Origin: Nostoc sp. S13
Lineage (GTDB): Bacteria > Cyanobacteriota > Cyanobacteriia > Cyanobacteriales > Nostocaceae
NCBI RefSeq assembly: GCF_029379315.1
Contig: NZ_JAQYWQ010000075.1
Coordinates: 1-35,780 of the forward strand
Direction: 5' to 3'
Length of the DNA: 35,780 nt
A program made the translations under genes and the position numbers. The notes beneath the pieces were generated by a model that was given only the letters and a program-made list of their open reading frames with translations, did not search any database and had not been told where the DNA came from. Below, piece by piece: positions 1-8,642 of the stretch (the stretch's first letter is position 1; each line of letters opens with the position of its first letter).

Positions 1-32
1 GAATTCAGAAGTCAGAATTCAGGAGTCAGAAT
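1..32. repeat. short direct repeat, 14-bp unit
   Basis: A 14-bp unit (GAATTCAGAAGTCA, second copy with one change) occurs twice, followed by a partial third copy. It is a typical short tandem repeat of filamentous cyanobacteria. No gene is seen from here to 721. A second tandem repeat, GATAAACACA twice, lies at 179-200. Confidence 0.7.
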
Positions 33-205
33 GCAATCAGTGGGGGATTCAGACCTGCCACTGATTGAAGACCACCAAATTTTCTTGTTTTGTGGGGGTG
101 CAAAAACGCCGTTTATTCATCCACCAGTCGCACAAAATACCCAAGTGAATTCTGGCGACTGGCACCTTTATTCTGTTTGATAAACACAGATAAACACAGA
201 TACTC

Positions 206-447
206 GTAGGGACACTGCATTGCCCATGCGTGTCAACTTAAGCCAAAACTCTTTTAAAATCTCGTTTCCAGCCAGAGGCTGGAAATGCAGCTCCTGGTGG
301 CTCTGCCGCAAGTCTTGAGACTCAGCCTCAATGAGGGGCATTCCCAGTCTCCGACTAAGAACGAGATAACGAGATAATCTGTTAAAAGCTGGTTCTAGGG
401 TGGTTTTCACCTTAAGTTGACACCAATGTACATTGCCGTGTCCCTAC
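206..447. mobile_element. MITE-like element nested in a palindromic repeat
   Basis: Positions 230-242 (GTGTCAACTTAAG) and 411-423 (CTTAAGTTGACAC) are perfect 13-bp terminal inverted repeats around a 194-bp element. Its core reads like a widespread non-coding cyanobacterial repeat; an 80-codon open frame inside it looks spurious. Outside it, GTAGGGACAC at 206-215 and GTGTCCCTAC at 438-447 form a second inverted repeat, as if a hairpin element had been split by the insertion. No transposase is present, so any movement would have been in trans. Confidence 0.6.
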
Positions 448-480
448 CCATGTAGCTCATTCAAATGATAATTGCTATAT

Positions 481-676
481 CTGAAAACCACTTTAGATAA
501 AATCATTTTTCAGACTATTGATAGATCGTTATATCCGTAGAAAGATAGAAAGAATACTTCAGTTACTCAGTTAACATCAATGTTAATCCTAATAATTTAT
601 GTATTTATTCAGATTTTTTTCAGTAGTGTTAGTTCTCGTAAGTATTACCCCGATTCTCCTGCGGGGTTTTTCTTTG
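481..676 (+). ncRNA. possible small RNA ending in an orphan terminator
   Basis: There is no open reading frame of note here, but the plus strand carries a hairpin (CTGAAAA at 481-487 with TTTTCAG at 507-513) and another (TTAACAT at 571-577 with ATGTTAA at 580-586). It then ends in a good intrinsic terminator at 648-676. The terminator has no plus-strand gene upstream inside the window, so it may end a small RNA. The 5' end is unknown and no known RNA family was recognised. It could also be the 3' end of a transcript starting before the window. Confidence 0.25.
648..676 (+). terminator. intrinsic terminator without an obvious upstream gene
   Basis: CCCCG (648-652) pairs with CGGGG (662-666) over a 9-nt loop and is followed at once by TTTTTT, C, TTT. 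This fits a plus-strand Rho-independent terminator. The only nearby gene (722-1225) is on the other strand and converges on it. Confidence 0.6.
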
Positions 677-721
677 AATTAGCGATGTCTACGACCAGCT
701 TTGCTTACGCCAGGAAATCGA

Positions 722-1225
722 CTAAGCCTGTAATGCTTTAAACCACTTAGTCAAAACTGTACTGATGGTTTTCTTAATCTGATGGTTACGGCTCCACTTC
801 TGGAATGCCATTTCATACTCTTCGCCTTTGGCTTGAAAGGTATTCCAGACATCCAGCCCTATAGGCAATCCGCAGAATAGCAAAATGTACAGCGACCAAG
901 AAATTCCGCCAGCATTAATTAAATTAACCAGTATCAAAAAACCATTAAAAATTGCATAATTACTTAGACGCTTCTGAAATTTTCTGATGCGGTAGGCATC
1001 AAAAGCTTTTCTGTGTAGCACTTGACCCTGTTGTACTAACCAATCACGTTCTGCTAATTTTAAAGACTCAGGTGAAATTTCTAACTCAGCACCAATTTCT
1101 AATATCTGCTCATAAGAAAATTCTGTGTCTTTGTCATCAGCTTGACGAGCGATCGCTAAGTGCAGAATTTGTTGGACATCTTCTTGGCTATAAGAGCGGA
1201 GGCTCTTGGGTTCAAATTCCGTCAT
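722..1225 (-). CDS. 2TM domain-containing protein
   Basis: Predicted 167-aa small membrane protein. Residues about 15-65 are hydrophilic and helical, and a basic patch (about 78-88, rich in Arg and Lys) precedes two hydrophobic segments at about 90-104 and 107-125. This is the layout of the bacterial 2TM domain, a family of unknown function sometimes fused to histidine kinases. The C-terminal 35 residues are again soluble. An AAGAGA stretch about 9 nt before the ATG can serve as ribosome binding site. A 7-bp hairpin (TAGCTGT/ACAGCTA, 1270-1286) lies in the leader. The gene stands alone; function is unknown and only the family call is offered. Confidence 0.8.
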   Translation of the reverse strand: MTEFEPKSLRSYSQEDVQQILHLAIARQADDKDTEFSYEQILEIGAELEISPESLKLAERDWLVQQGQVLHRKAFDAYRIRKFQKRLSNYAIFNGFLILVNLINAGGISWSLYILLFCGLPIGLDVWNTFQAKGEEYEMAFQKWSRNHQIKKTISTVLTKWFKALQA

Positions 1226-1549
1226 AACTAATATCTCTTAGTGTTATATATTTATAATTCCTCGCCCGATAGCTGTAACACAGCTACGCCACCATCAACA
1301 CAATTCCCGCTAAATCTACATTAGCAAATCTAGACAGCGCAAGAGATAGAGATTTCGATACTGAAGGCTCTGTTCAAAGATACTAAAATGCCCAAAATGC
1401 TTGATAGGTAATGAGTGTAGGTGTTAGTTACTCGTCAACTTCAAATAACTAAAAAATAATTTATAAATTAATACTATGGACTCATTCATAATCTTAGTAG
1501 TTATTTGTCAAAGGGTAACTATAATCTTCTAATCTAAGGATGTAACTCA

Positions 1550-2266
1550 ATGGTTGAAGAAAATGGATCGATTCGTACCCTATCGGTTGATATTGGTGGT
1601 AGTGGCGTTAAGGCTATGATTTTGGATATTACGGGGAATCCTGTAACGGAAAGGGGGCGTTTAGATACACCCCAACCTGCTACACCAGAGGTTGTAATTA
1701 ATGCAATTGTTGTGTTAGCAACTGCTCAAGGTGAATTTCATCGCGTTTCGGTCGGTTTTCCCGGTGTGGTGCGGTCTGGAGTTACAGAAACAGCAGTAAA
1801 CTTACATCCAGATTGGATCGGATTTAATTTGGAAACAGCATTATTAAAACACTTAAACAAGCCTGTACGGGTGATTAATGATGCAGACATGCAAGGGTTT
1901 GGTGCGATCGCTCTTAAAGGTGTAGAATTGGTGATTACTCTGGGTACAGGGTTTGGTTCGGCTTTATTTGTAGATGGTAAGCTGGTGCCGAATATGGAAA
2001 TGGGGCATCATCCGTTTCGTAAAGGAGAGACTTACGAGCAGCAGTTGGGGCGTGCAGAGTTAGAAAAAATTGGTGAGAAAAGATGGAATAGGCGTTTAGA
2101 AAAAGCGATCGCATCCTTGGAACATCTATTTAATTATGATTATCTTTACATTGGTGGTGGTGAAGCTGTGAGAGTAAATTTCCAGCTACCATTAAATGTC
2201 AAAGTCATCCCCAATATCACTGGGTTATTAGGCGGTATTGCTTTGTGGCGAGATGAGAAAAGGTAA
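1550..2266 (+). CDS. ppgK: ROK-family sugar kinase, probable polyphosphate glucokinase
   Basis: The 238-aa protein has the ASKHA fold signatures of ROK kinases: the N-terminal phosphate loop DIGGSGVKAMILD (about 15-27), the catalytic-base motif around NDADMQGFG (about 120-128) and the adenosine-region glycine motif LGTGFGSALFVDGKL (about 141-155). Family members called polyphosphate glucokinase phosphorylate glucose using polyphosphate and/or ATP, and the length of about 240 residues fits that branch better than ROK repressors, which carry an N-terminal HTH. Phosphate-donor choice cannot be read from the sequence. AAGGA lies 9 nt before the ATG. It is a single-gene unit, with the next gene 680 bp away. 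A Ppx/GppA enzyme is also encoded in this window (33566-35221), but no genetic link is shown. Confidence 0.85.
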   Translation: MVEENGSIRTLSVDIGGSGVKAMILDITGNPVTERGRLDTPQPATPEVVINAIVVLATAQGEFHRVSVGFPGVVRSGVTETAVNLHPDWIGFNLETALLKHLNKPVRVINDADMQGFGAIALKGVELVITLGTGFGSALFVDGKLVPNMEMGHHPFRKGETYEQQLGRAELEKIGEKRWNRRLEKAIASLEHLFNYDYLYIGGGEAVRVNFQLPLNVKVIPNITGLLGGIALWRDEKR

Positions 2267-2948
2267 AAAGTTTTTCAGTATCCACAACTCTTGGTAATAA
2301 GCGATGTCTCCGACGGGCTACCCCTACGTGCTTTTTATTAATTAGTAAAACCCTTGATTTTGTATTAATTAGTTCACGGAGTTGAACTTTACTTATGTAC
2401 TAAGGAATTAGATTCGCACAATGCTTTTAAAACATCCTCAAAGGTGCTTTTTTCTCAACATTTAACAATAATTGATAAAAATTTTATCAGTGCCTCTGAG
2501 GAAGGAAAAATTGTTTGGAATTAAGAGTTGATCATTATTGCCAAATGTTGCATTAATCAATACTTAAAAAAGTGATTATATGAATCCAGTAGTATTTCTG
2601 CTGGCAGTATAAACATCATAAAAGCAGCATTAGCATACCAAGACTGATCCAAAGATAACTAGGCAAATTTGTTTGATATCATTCCCATATGATCATATAG
2701 TATGTTATTGTTTAAACCGTTGATTTACATCCCATATCTGACAAGTTGATGGCTTGATTCAAGATAAAAAAAGCACAAAGCTAATGATATTAGTCTGATT
2801 AGATAGAATAGCAGGTGAGCAAATATGATCATGAAAATATTATCTCAAAAATGAGTACATGACTTTTTATTTGGTCAGTATGCACTATCTCGAATAGCAG
2901 TAATGTTGTTAGTTAAAATAAATATTGTTTGAAGTAAAATAAACTACA
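2267..2948. other. non-coding stretch, no gene seen
   Basis: This 680-bp AT-rich interval has no supported gene. It contains a fragment of a common repeat (GCGATGTCTCCGACGGGCTA at about 2302), a 17-bp palindrome TGATAAAA-a-TTTTATCA at 2473-2489 and the palindrome ATATGATCATAT at 2687-2698. Any of these could be regulatory, but nothing ties them to a gene. Confidence 0.5.
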
Positions 2949-3503
2949 ATGACTGAAATTGGCCTGATGATCACGGGCGTGTTAACAATAAGACAAGCAT
3001 CTGAAGCCAATTTGCCACAGCAGCAATTATTTCAGGTCGAAAATGACGTAAAGCAGTCAAAACAGAGTCACTTAGAGATAACTGCTCAAGTCACACCACC
3101 TGAATTCATGCACACAGATGGGATTTCTCAGGCTTCTCCGTCAGCGATCGCACTAGAGAAAGAACATATACTTAAGAAAATCAGCAAAAAGAATCCGGGA
3201 CTAGCTTCTTCTAACTTAGGGGAGTCAAAGAAGTATTCTCAGTCTGGAGGTAAAGTCCGTGCAAAGGCTACAGGACGATTCCAGAAGTTTAGTAGCCAAC
3301 CTATGCCGACTCTTTATTTCGGTAGCTCTGGTGTTGCTGTCAGTGCTTTACAACGGCTGTTAGTGTCGAACGGTTATGCCGTTAGAGTCGATGGGATTTT
3401 TGGCGCACTAACAGAGACTGCTATCAAAGCCTTTCAAAATCAGCGGAATTTAGGAGTAGATGGAATAGTTGGCCAACGAACCTGGCGGGCGTTGACAATT
3501 TAG
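2949..3503 (+). CDS. peptidoglycan-binding domain protein
   Basis: The 184-aa protein has a low-complexity, polar N-terminal two-thirds and one C-terminal PG_binding_1 domain (about 122-182). The domain motifs are GSSGVAVSALQRLL, then YAVRVDGIFGALTETAIKAFQ and LGVDGIVGQRTWRAL, the usual helix plus VDGxxGxxT pattern. Such domains bind the peptide stems of peptidoglycan and usually accompany a hydrolase. Here no catalytic domain is visible, so the protein may be a wall-anchored or targeting factor. The first 20 residues are mildly hydrophobic but do not make a convincing signal peptide. The start at 2949 lacks a clear ribosome binding site, so a slightly different start is possible. Confidence 0.82.
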   Translation: MTEIGLMITGVLTIRQASEANLPQQQLFQVENDVKQSKQSHLEITAQVTPPEFMHTDGISQASPSAIALEKEHILKKISKKNPGLASSNLGESKKYSQSGGKVRAKATGRFQKFSSQPMPTLYFGSSGVAVSALQRLLVSNGYAVRVDGIFGALTETAIKAFQNQRNLGVDGIVGQRTWRALTI

Positions 3504-3560
3504 TTGGGAGTTAGGAATTAGGAGCGGAGCCGGAGACGCTCCGCCTCCGGTTAGGAGTTG
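3504..3560. repeat. short repeats with GC-rich hairpin
   Basis: Directly after the peptidoglycan-binding gene, TTAGGAG-type short repeats flank a GC-rich segment with GGAGCG and CGCTCC arms plus a CCGG-ended outer repeat (about 3520-3550). This looks like a small palindromic element inserted into a tandem repeat. It has no T-run and is a poor terminator. Confidence 0.4.
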
Positions 3561-3714
3561 TGAAACTTCATATTATTCATAATTCCTGATTCATTTGTGA
3601 AAGTATAAAAAATAAAAAATCACTTTTGTAAATTAGTAATAATCCTGAAAGTTTTCTAAAATATGGAGTACATTAATAACATTTCTACTGTCTTTTGAGG
3701 GCAACATATTCTCT

Positions 3715-4371
3715 TCAACCATTACCGCCGCTAATATTTTCAAGACGCGTTAACCATTGATTGAAATGCTGGCACTGCTGACGTATTGTATCCAACCCAA
3801 TCTCTATTGCAATTAAGGAGCCATGTAATGGCTTTTCATATCCAAGGCAACATCTGATAATTCGTTTGGATGGGGCTGTTGTCGAACCTTCATTAATATG
3901 TTCAGGTGAAAGAAATAAGTTACGCTCTGCCTGTAAGGTATCTACTATGCTTTGGTCAAACCATGTGAGAAAAGCTTGCGGATTGCTGTACAGGAGTCCC
4001 TCAAACTCATGAACCAGTAAATTAGGGAGAAAATTTTAGTGTTTAATGTCTGCGCTCATTTCCTGCTCAAGATATTCAGCTTTCTGAAATGGGTCATTCA
4101 TACTAGCCAGAGAACTGCTTCCTGGAAAATCATTTGGCAATCGATATAAATCAAACATCGTAGTAACGAACGCCGAACCATCCTGAAGACATTTACGATT
4201 CAATTGCGGCTTGATCTTTGCATAGCTAACTACACCGCCCTTACTTGTTGAGCTAGTTCGCACAAGAATGGGGTTGAGGTATATCTCTTTTCGCTGAAGA
4301 TGCTCGCAGAGTACTTCTTTTACAAAAGTTTCTTCCGTCTGTCCTTCTACAAAAACGTGTATTCGGATCAT
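3715..4371 (-). pseudogene. DUF4276 (TOPRIM-like) protein, interrupted by one in-frame TAA
   Basis: The upstream ATPase stop and this gene's ATG overlap as ATGA (4371-4368), which selects M at 4371 and implies translational coupling. The frame runs 111 codons, meets TAA at 4038-4036, and continues open in the same frame for 106 more codons to TGA at 3717-3715. The first part has the VEGQTEE motif (about residues 8-14) and a TMFDLYRLP segment with an acidic residue, as in TOPRIM-like nucleases. The part after the stop starts NFLPNLLVHEFEGLLYSNPQ, which matches the conserved (F)xPxxxxHEFExLLF core of DUF4276. One substitution (for example AAA or CAA to TAA) would explain it. It could be a fresh pseudogene, a read-through case or a sequence error. 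Confidence 0.75.
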
Positions 4372-5462
4372 CGTGAAGGTCTCCCGCCAAGGATGTTCTT
4401 CTTCCACAGTTCTCCTAAACTGTAGTCTTCAAGCCACTCGTATAAATCATCCTCATTCAGTCTTCGGAGTGATGATTTACCATCATCACGATCCACAACA
4501 ATTACATCTTCCGCCCTAAATTCATTGAGCAGTTCAACCGACTGAGTTGAAACAATAACTTGTTTTTCTCTTGCAGCAGAGCGAATTAACGATGCAAGAA
4601 CAGTAATTGCATACGGGTGAAGACCTAGCTCAGGTTCATCAACCAAAATGGTTTCGGGTTGAAGGGAAGTAGGTTGCAAAAAGACAGTAACCAGACAGAT
4701 AAAACGAAGTGTTCCATCCGAAAGAAGATGAGCTTTAAACGGAATATCCTGACCTTGCTCGACCCATTCCAACTCGATAACCTCATTGTTTTGTGGAGAA
4801 GGACGTAGATATAAATCACCAAAAAAAGGAGCAACAAGTCGAATTGTTTTGACAATTCGCCGATAAGATTCCGAATAATTTTCACTTAACAAATATAGGA
4901 AAGCTGCAAGATTACGCGCATCAGAACGCAAGTAAACATTATCATTAATTCTGTGTGGTTGCTTCACATAAGCGCTGTCGCTTGTATCATGGAAATGATA
5001 AACCCGCCACTGCTGCATGGTGGGTAATATGTACTTGTCAATTCTTGTCTTGCTGCCTCGTAAAGCATTAGTCTCAAAATGACCACTACCGATTTCACGC
5101 TCACCGCTCATGTTCCACCAAAAAGACTCTTTGGAAAACATCAGACGGTTGTCTTGAGTTGGTTCAAGAGTAGCGAAATATCCATTATTTCCAAAATAAA
5201 GCTCAATCTCTAATTGCTCAGTTGTTTTACGGCCAAAATGCAAGAGCGCATCGGGGCCACCCTGGCGGCTTACCAAAACTTGCAGATTCCTCTCAAGCAT
5301 CTGCTGAACCATGCCGAAGAAGCCTATGAAGTTAGATTTACCTGCACCATTACATCCAATAAGTACGTTTAGTTTCAAAAGCTTAAGGTCACATTCAGCA
5401 ATAGACTTAAAGCCCTTCAAAACAATCCTTGATAGTTGGCTGTCACTGGTCAGATCGCTCAT
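4368..5462 (-). CDS. SMC-like AAA ATPase (AAA_21/AAA_15 type)
   Basis: The 364-aa ATPase has ABC/SMC-class motifs: N-terminal IVLKGFKSI strand, Walker A GCNGAGKSN (36-44), signature-like LLSDGTLRF (246-254), Walker B TILVDEPELGLHP (271-283) and the H-loop-like region VSTQS (304-308). There is no long coiled coil, so it belongs with the short RecF/OLD-like ATPases found in OLD, Gabija, PARIS and retron-type defence operons. AGGA lies about 10 nt before the ATG. The downstream DUF4276 gene overlaps its stop codon. ATPase plus TOPRIM-like partner is a typical anti-phage arrangement, but the role is inferred from architecture only. All motifs needed for ATP hydrolysis are intact. Confidence 0.9.
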   Translation of the reverse strand: MSDLTSDSQLSRIVLKGFKSIAECDLKLLKLNVLIGCNGAGKSNFIGFFGMVQQMLERNLQVLVSRQGGPDALLHFGRKTTEQLEIELYFGNNGYFATLEPTQDNRLMFSKESFWWNMSGEREIGSGHFETNALRGSKTRIDKYILPTMQQWRVYHFHDTSDSAYVKQPHRINDNVYLRSDARNLAAFLYLLSENYSESYRRIVKTIRLVAPFFGDLYLRPSPQNNEVIELEWVEQGQDIPFKAHLLSDGTLRFICLVTVFLQPTSLQPETILVDEPELGLHPYAITVLASLIRSAAREKQVIVSTQSVELLNEFRAEDVIVVDRDDGKSSLRRLNEDDLYEWLEDYSLGELWKKNILGGRPSR

Positions 5463-5739
5463 GGAATGGTTTCCTGATTTTTAAGCTTTTGGGCTGCTTA
5501 TTTCACAAATAGACCTTAATAGTAATTGTGATTTAGCTCATCTAACTAGGGTCAGCACATTTTATCAATAATTTCTGATGTATTCGGATTAAATCTTGCT
5601 TGTTGATAAATCTGGTACGTACGCGTAGCCCATCGTAGACATTGGTTTCGGTTCTGGAACACTAATCAAAATGTAAATCCTGATGATTGCATTAATACAT
5701 AAAATAAGCTTTTTGTCTAGAGTAATTTAGATATCCTTA

Positions 5740-5828
5740 CTATACGGTTTAGTTAAGCCCAAAATGCTTTGTAGAGACGTTGCATCGCAACGTCTCTACA
5801 TACCAAAAATCCTTAACCCAAGCGTATT
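5740..5828. repeat. small inverted-repeat element with hairpin core
   Basis: The core TGTAGAGACGTTGC (5770-5783) pairs perfectly with 5787-5800, a 14-bp stem with an ATC loop. The outer arms (TATACGGTTTAGTTAAG and, inverted, AATACGCTTGGGTTAAG types) resemble the ends of the element at 28849-28964, so the two are probably diverged members of one MITE-like family. No clear target duplication is seen. It sits 37 bp downstream of the susA stop and could also affect transcript ends. The rest of 5463-5864 holds nothing I can call. Confidence 0.5.
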
Positions 5829-5864
5829 TAGTTAAATATGGAACAGTTGATATCTTCTAACTTA

Positions 5865-8285
5865 TTATCGGTACTTGTGCTGGTCTAATAGCTGTTGTGC
5901 TCTTGGTTTATAAATTAAATAGAACAAAGCCTCAAGATAACGCAACAAATCTTCCCGATTCTCCTTTGAGGTAAAGTTCCAGAAGCCATAAATCCGTGCT
6001 AATGACAACAGCTTAGTAGTGTGAATTTTCCAAGTATAGGTGCTGTAAACTCGGTCAATGGCTCGGTGCGAAATTTCATTCCAATAGTTAGGATTTTGTT
6101 TGCATTTTATGATAAAGTCCACAATTTTTGCGGCTGTCTCATCTAAATTTGTTGGGTTAATCAAAAAGCCATTAACTTTATCTTGAATAATCTCTAGTGG
6201 GCCACCAAACTGTGTGGCGAAAGTCGGTAATCCTGAAACCATCGCTTCTAAAATTGTCAAACCAAAAGCTTCAAATAAAGCTGGTTGTACAAAAATTCCC
6301 TGATGATCGGCAATCACTCGGTAAATTTCACCAGAATCAGTTTTAGTCAAGCGCACACCCAGCCAACGAATCTTCCCGTGAAGATTGTACTGGTCAATTA
6401 TTTGGTAAAGTTTAATTATTTCGTCACGTTCTTCGTTGTCGCCTGATTCTTCGACGCGCAATTTACCCGCCACCAAAATTAAGTTGTAATGCTCTTGTAA
6501 TTCTTTACTTTGACCATAACATTCAGCTAAACCTGTGAGGTTTTTGATGTGGTCAAGACGCGCCATTGAGAAGAGAGGGCGCTTGTTAGGATCGTCGAGT
6601 TTGCCAAAGATTTGCACGGGGTCTTCCAGAGTAAAGAGTATTTCTGCAAGGCGCTGGCGATCGCTCTCCACCCTGTCTTTAGTCCGGGAGTAGGGAAAGT
6701 AATTATTTTCATTTACTCCAGGCGGTACGACATTAAATTTGGGACTAAATAATTCAATGCCATTGGTCACATGGTACAACTCCGGCATGGTGAAGCATTT
6801 ATAAGACTCGTACTGTCCCACACTATCCGGTGTTCCGACAATTTCTTGGTAGGTACTGCTGATCACAAAATTGGCAGCATTCATCGCAATCAAGTCAGCT
6901 GTGAATTGCAAAGAAAAATGATATTTATCCTCTAATTCTTGCCAGTAGAGGTTACTGAACAAGTATTTAGATTTTTCCAAAGCATGGGCAACATTGCATT
7001 GGGTAACTTTCAGCCGTCGCGCCAGCAAGAATGCCACTAAATTCCCATCAGTATAGTTTCCAACTATTAAGTCAGGTGTGCCGTGAAATTCTGCCCGTAG
7101 TTCTCTTTCTGAATCAACGGCGAAAGTTTCTAGATAAGGCCAAAACTCAAACCGGGAAATCCAGTTTTGAGTCATGTTAGGATTAAATTCCCGTAAAGGT
7201 ACTCGCAAAATCCAAGTATTTTCGGTACCGTGGACTTTTTCTAGCCGTTGATTACAAAGGGTGCCATCACTATTGGGAATCAAGCGGGTGAGAATAATTA
7301 CCTTTGGCTTAACATTCAATCCCTCTAAACCCGCAAGCAGGACATCTTCTTGTAGCTGCTTCTCTAGGCTCTTTGCCTGATCAAGGACGTAAACTACCTG
7401 ACCGCCGGTATCGGGACGCCCCAAAACGCCCTCTTGCCCAAACCAACCGTGAGCTGACACCAAGACGATTTTAAAAATCATCGGAACACGAGAAATCAAG
7501 GCTTCTAGGGTTTGAGGGTCGGCAGAATCAATCAATTCATCGAGAATATTTAAGCTTTCCCGCACACGCCCTGCGGTGTTACCCCAACCCGGTTCAAAAC
7601 CCATTGTTTGCAATTGGAAGCGAAATTGTTCGTAGGGTTGATCATCGGGGCGATTATTAACAAAATCGATAGCTTTCTTAACTTGCTCGGAAAGTTGCTG
7701 CTGTGATTGAATGCGATCGTTGAGGAGCAGTTGAACACCGTTGTAGTGGTGCAGACGCAAGAAATTCAATAAGCTGTCGAGCAATTGTTTGGAGTCTTGA
7801 AATATTTTGCTAGATAGATAGCGGTTGAGAAATTCTACTCCCTTACCAATATTTTTGGGGTCGCGGATTGTTGGAGAGTAGTCATAAAACGGGCCGAAGT
7901 CCAATTCTAGCAGGTCGCCATCGTTAGGGTGAAATTTGTTCACCAAGCGATCGCGCAGATCCAACAGATCCTGCACCGTCATCGGTTCAATGCTTAAGTC
8001 TGATGTCAACCAATAAACTTCTTGACTGGCAATTTTAGAACGGATGATGAAACAGAAGTTTGAGTCCTCCTGAATAATTTCCTGAGTATAGTAAATAAGT
8101 TTGCCTAACTCAGAGGAAGTGTAAAAACCCTCATGTGTCTGAGACTTTGAGCAATACTCACTATATGCATTGAGTATGTCGTTCCGCAGCAAGTACTTCT
8201 TTTCTTGTTGGCGTAATTTACTAATAAAGGAACGCAAATCACTTCTTTCTTCACTATCTAAGACTGCTTGAAGCAATTCAGACAT
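5865..8285 (-). CDS. susA: sucrose synthase
   Basis: This GT-B glycosyltransferase (family GT4) reversibly converts sucrose and (U/A)DP to fructose and nucleotide-glucose, in cyanobacteria mainly in the cleavage direction. From the upstream ATG (8315) the frame is 816 aa. ATG at 8285 gives 806 aa, has GGAG 5 nt upstream and begins SELLQAVLDSEE as is usual for the family, so it is preferred. The N-terminal third is the sucrose-synthase regulatory region. Motif GQEGVLGRPDTGGQVVY (about 293-309, long numbering) opens the catalytic part, and FEAFGLTILEAM (E682, E690) is the E-X7-E nucleotide-sugar motif. It is monocistronic. A 27-bp palindrome lies about 100 nt upstream (8382-8408). Confidence 0.96.
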   Translation of the reverse strand: MSELLQAVLDSEERSDLRSFISKLRQQEKKYLLRNDILNAYSEYCSKSQTHEGFYTSSELGKLIYYTQEIIQEDSNFCFIIRSKIASQEVYWLTSDLSIEPMTVQDLLDLRDRLVNKFHPNDGDLLELDFGPFYDYSPTIRDPKNIGKGVEFLNRYLSSKIFQDSKQLLDSLLNFLRLHHYNGVQLLLNDRIQSQQQLSEQVKKAIDFVNNRPDDQPYEQFRFQLQTMGFEPGWGNTAGRVRESLNILDELIDSADPQTLEALISRVPMIFKIVLVSAHGWFGQEGVLGRPDTGGQVVYVLDQAKSLEKQLQEDVLLAGLEGLNVKPKVIILTRLIPNSDGTLCNQRLEKVHGTENTWILRVPLREFNPNMTQNWISRFEFWPYLETFAVDSERELRAEFHGTPDLIVGNYTDGNLVAFLLARRLKVTQCNVAHALEKSKYLFSNLYWQELEDKYHFSLQFTADLIAMNAANFVISSTYQEIVGTPDSVGQYESYKCFTMPELYHVTNGIELFSPKFNVVPPGVNENNYFPYSRTKDRVESDRQRLAEILFTLEDPVQIFGKLDDPNKRPLFSMARLDHIKNLTGLAECYGQSKELQEHYNLILVAGKLRVEESGDNEERDEIIKLYQIIDQYNLHGKIRWLGVRLTKTDSGEIYRVIADHQGIFVQPALFEAFGLTILEAMVSGLPTFATQFGGPLEIIQDKVNGFLINPTNLDETAAKIVDFIIKCKQNPNYWNEISHRAIDRVYSTYTWKIHTTKLLSLARIYGFWNFTSKENREDLLRYLEALFYLIYKPRAQQLLDQHKYR

Positions 8286-8381
8286 AGCAACTCCACTAGA
8301 TGACGATGTTTGCATTGTTAAATGTCAAGGCGACACAAATAAGCCTTCACCTTTTCTTGAGCCACATATAAACACCAAATA

Positions 8382-8408
8382 ACACAGATAAATCAGATTT
8401 ATCTGTGT
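8382..8408. promoter_or_regulatory. 27-bp palindrome upstream of susA
   Basis: ACACAGATAAATC (8382-8394) and GATTTATCTGTGT (8396-8408) are perfect inverted 13-mers around a single A. It is about 97 bp before the favoured susA start. It could be an operator, but a related tandem word (AACACAGAT) occurs at 179-200, so it may be repeat-derived. Confidence 0.35.
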
Positions 8409-8642
8409 ACCTATAAGTATCAACTTTTAAGATGGCACTTAAATCATGTTCTACTTTACTTAAAGTATCTATGACTCAGTATTTTTTATCTAACTAAAGG
8501 AATACAATTTTTATTTCTTTTGATAGATGTTAGGAAATAACTTGCTATTATTTATTTACCAAAACCTGAAATGAAAGCTAATACTTTAGTTTAAAGCTTA
8601 ACTATTCAGTTGAACTTAAATGAATTCAAATCAATTTTTATT

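Noticed and set aside
168..410. 80-codon minus-strand open frame near the start
   Set aside because: It lies inside a MITE-like element and its sequence reads like a translated non-coding repeat; no family resemblance or ribosome binding site.
2473..2489. Palindrome as a terminator of the ROK kinase gene
   Set aside because: It is 200 bp past the stop and AT-only with no T-run, so a terminator role is not supported.
4036..4038. Programmed stop-codon read-through of TAA in the DUF4276 gene
   Set aside because: No supporting downstream structure or special context was recognised; a point mutation is simpler, although read-through is not excluded.
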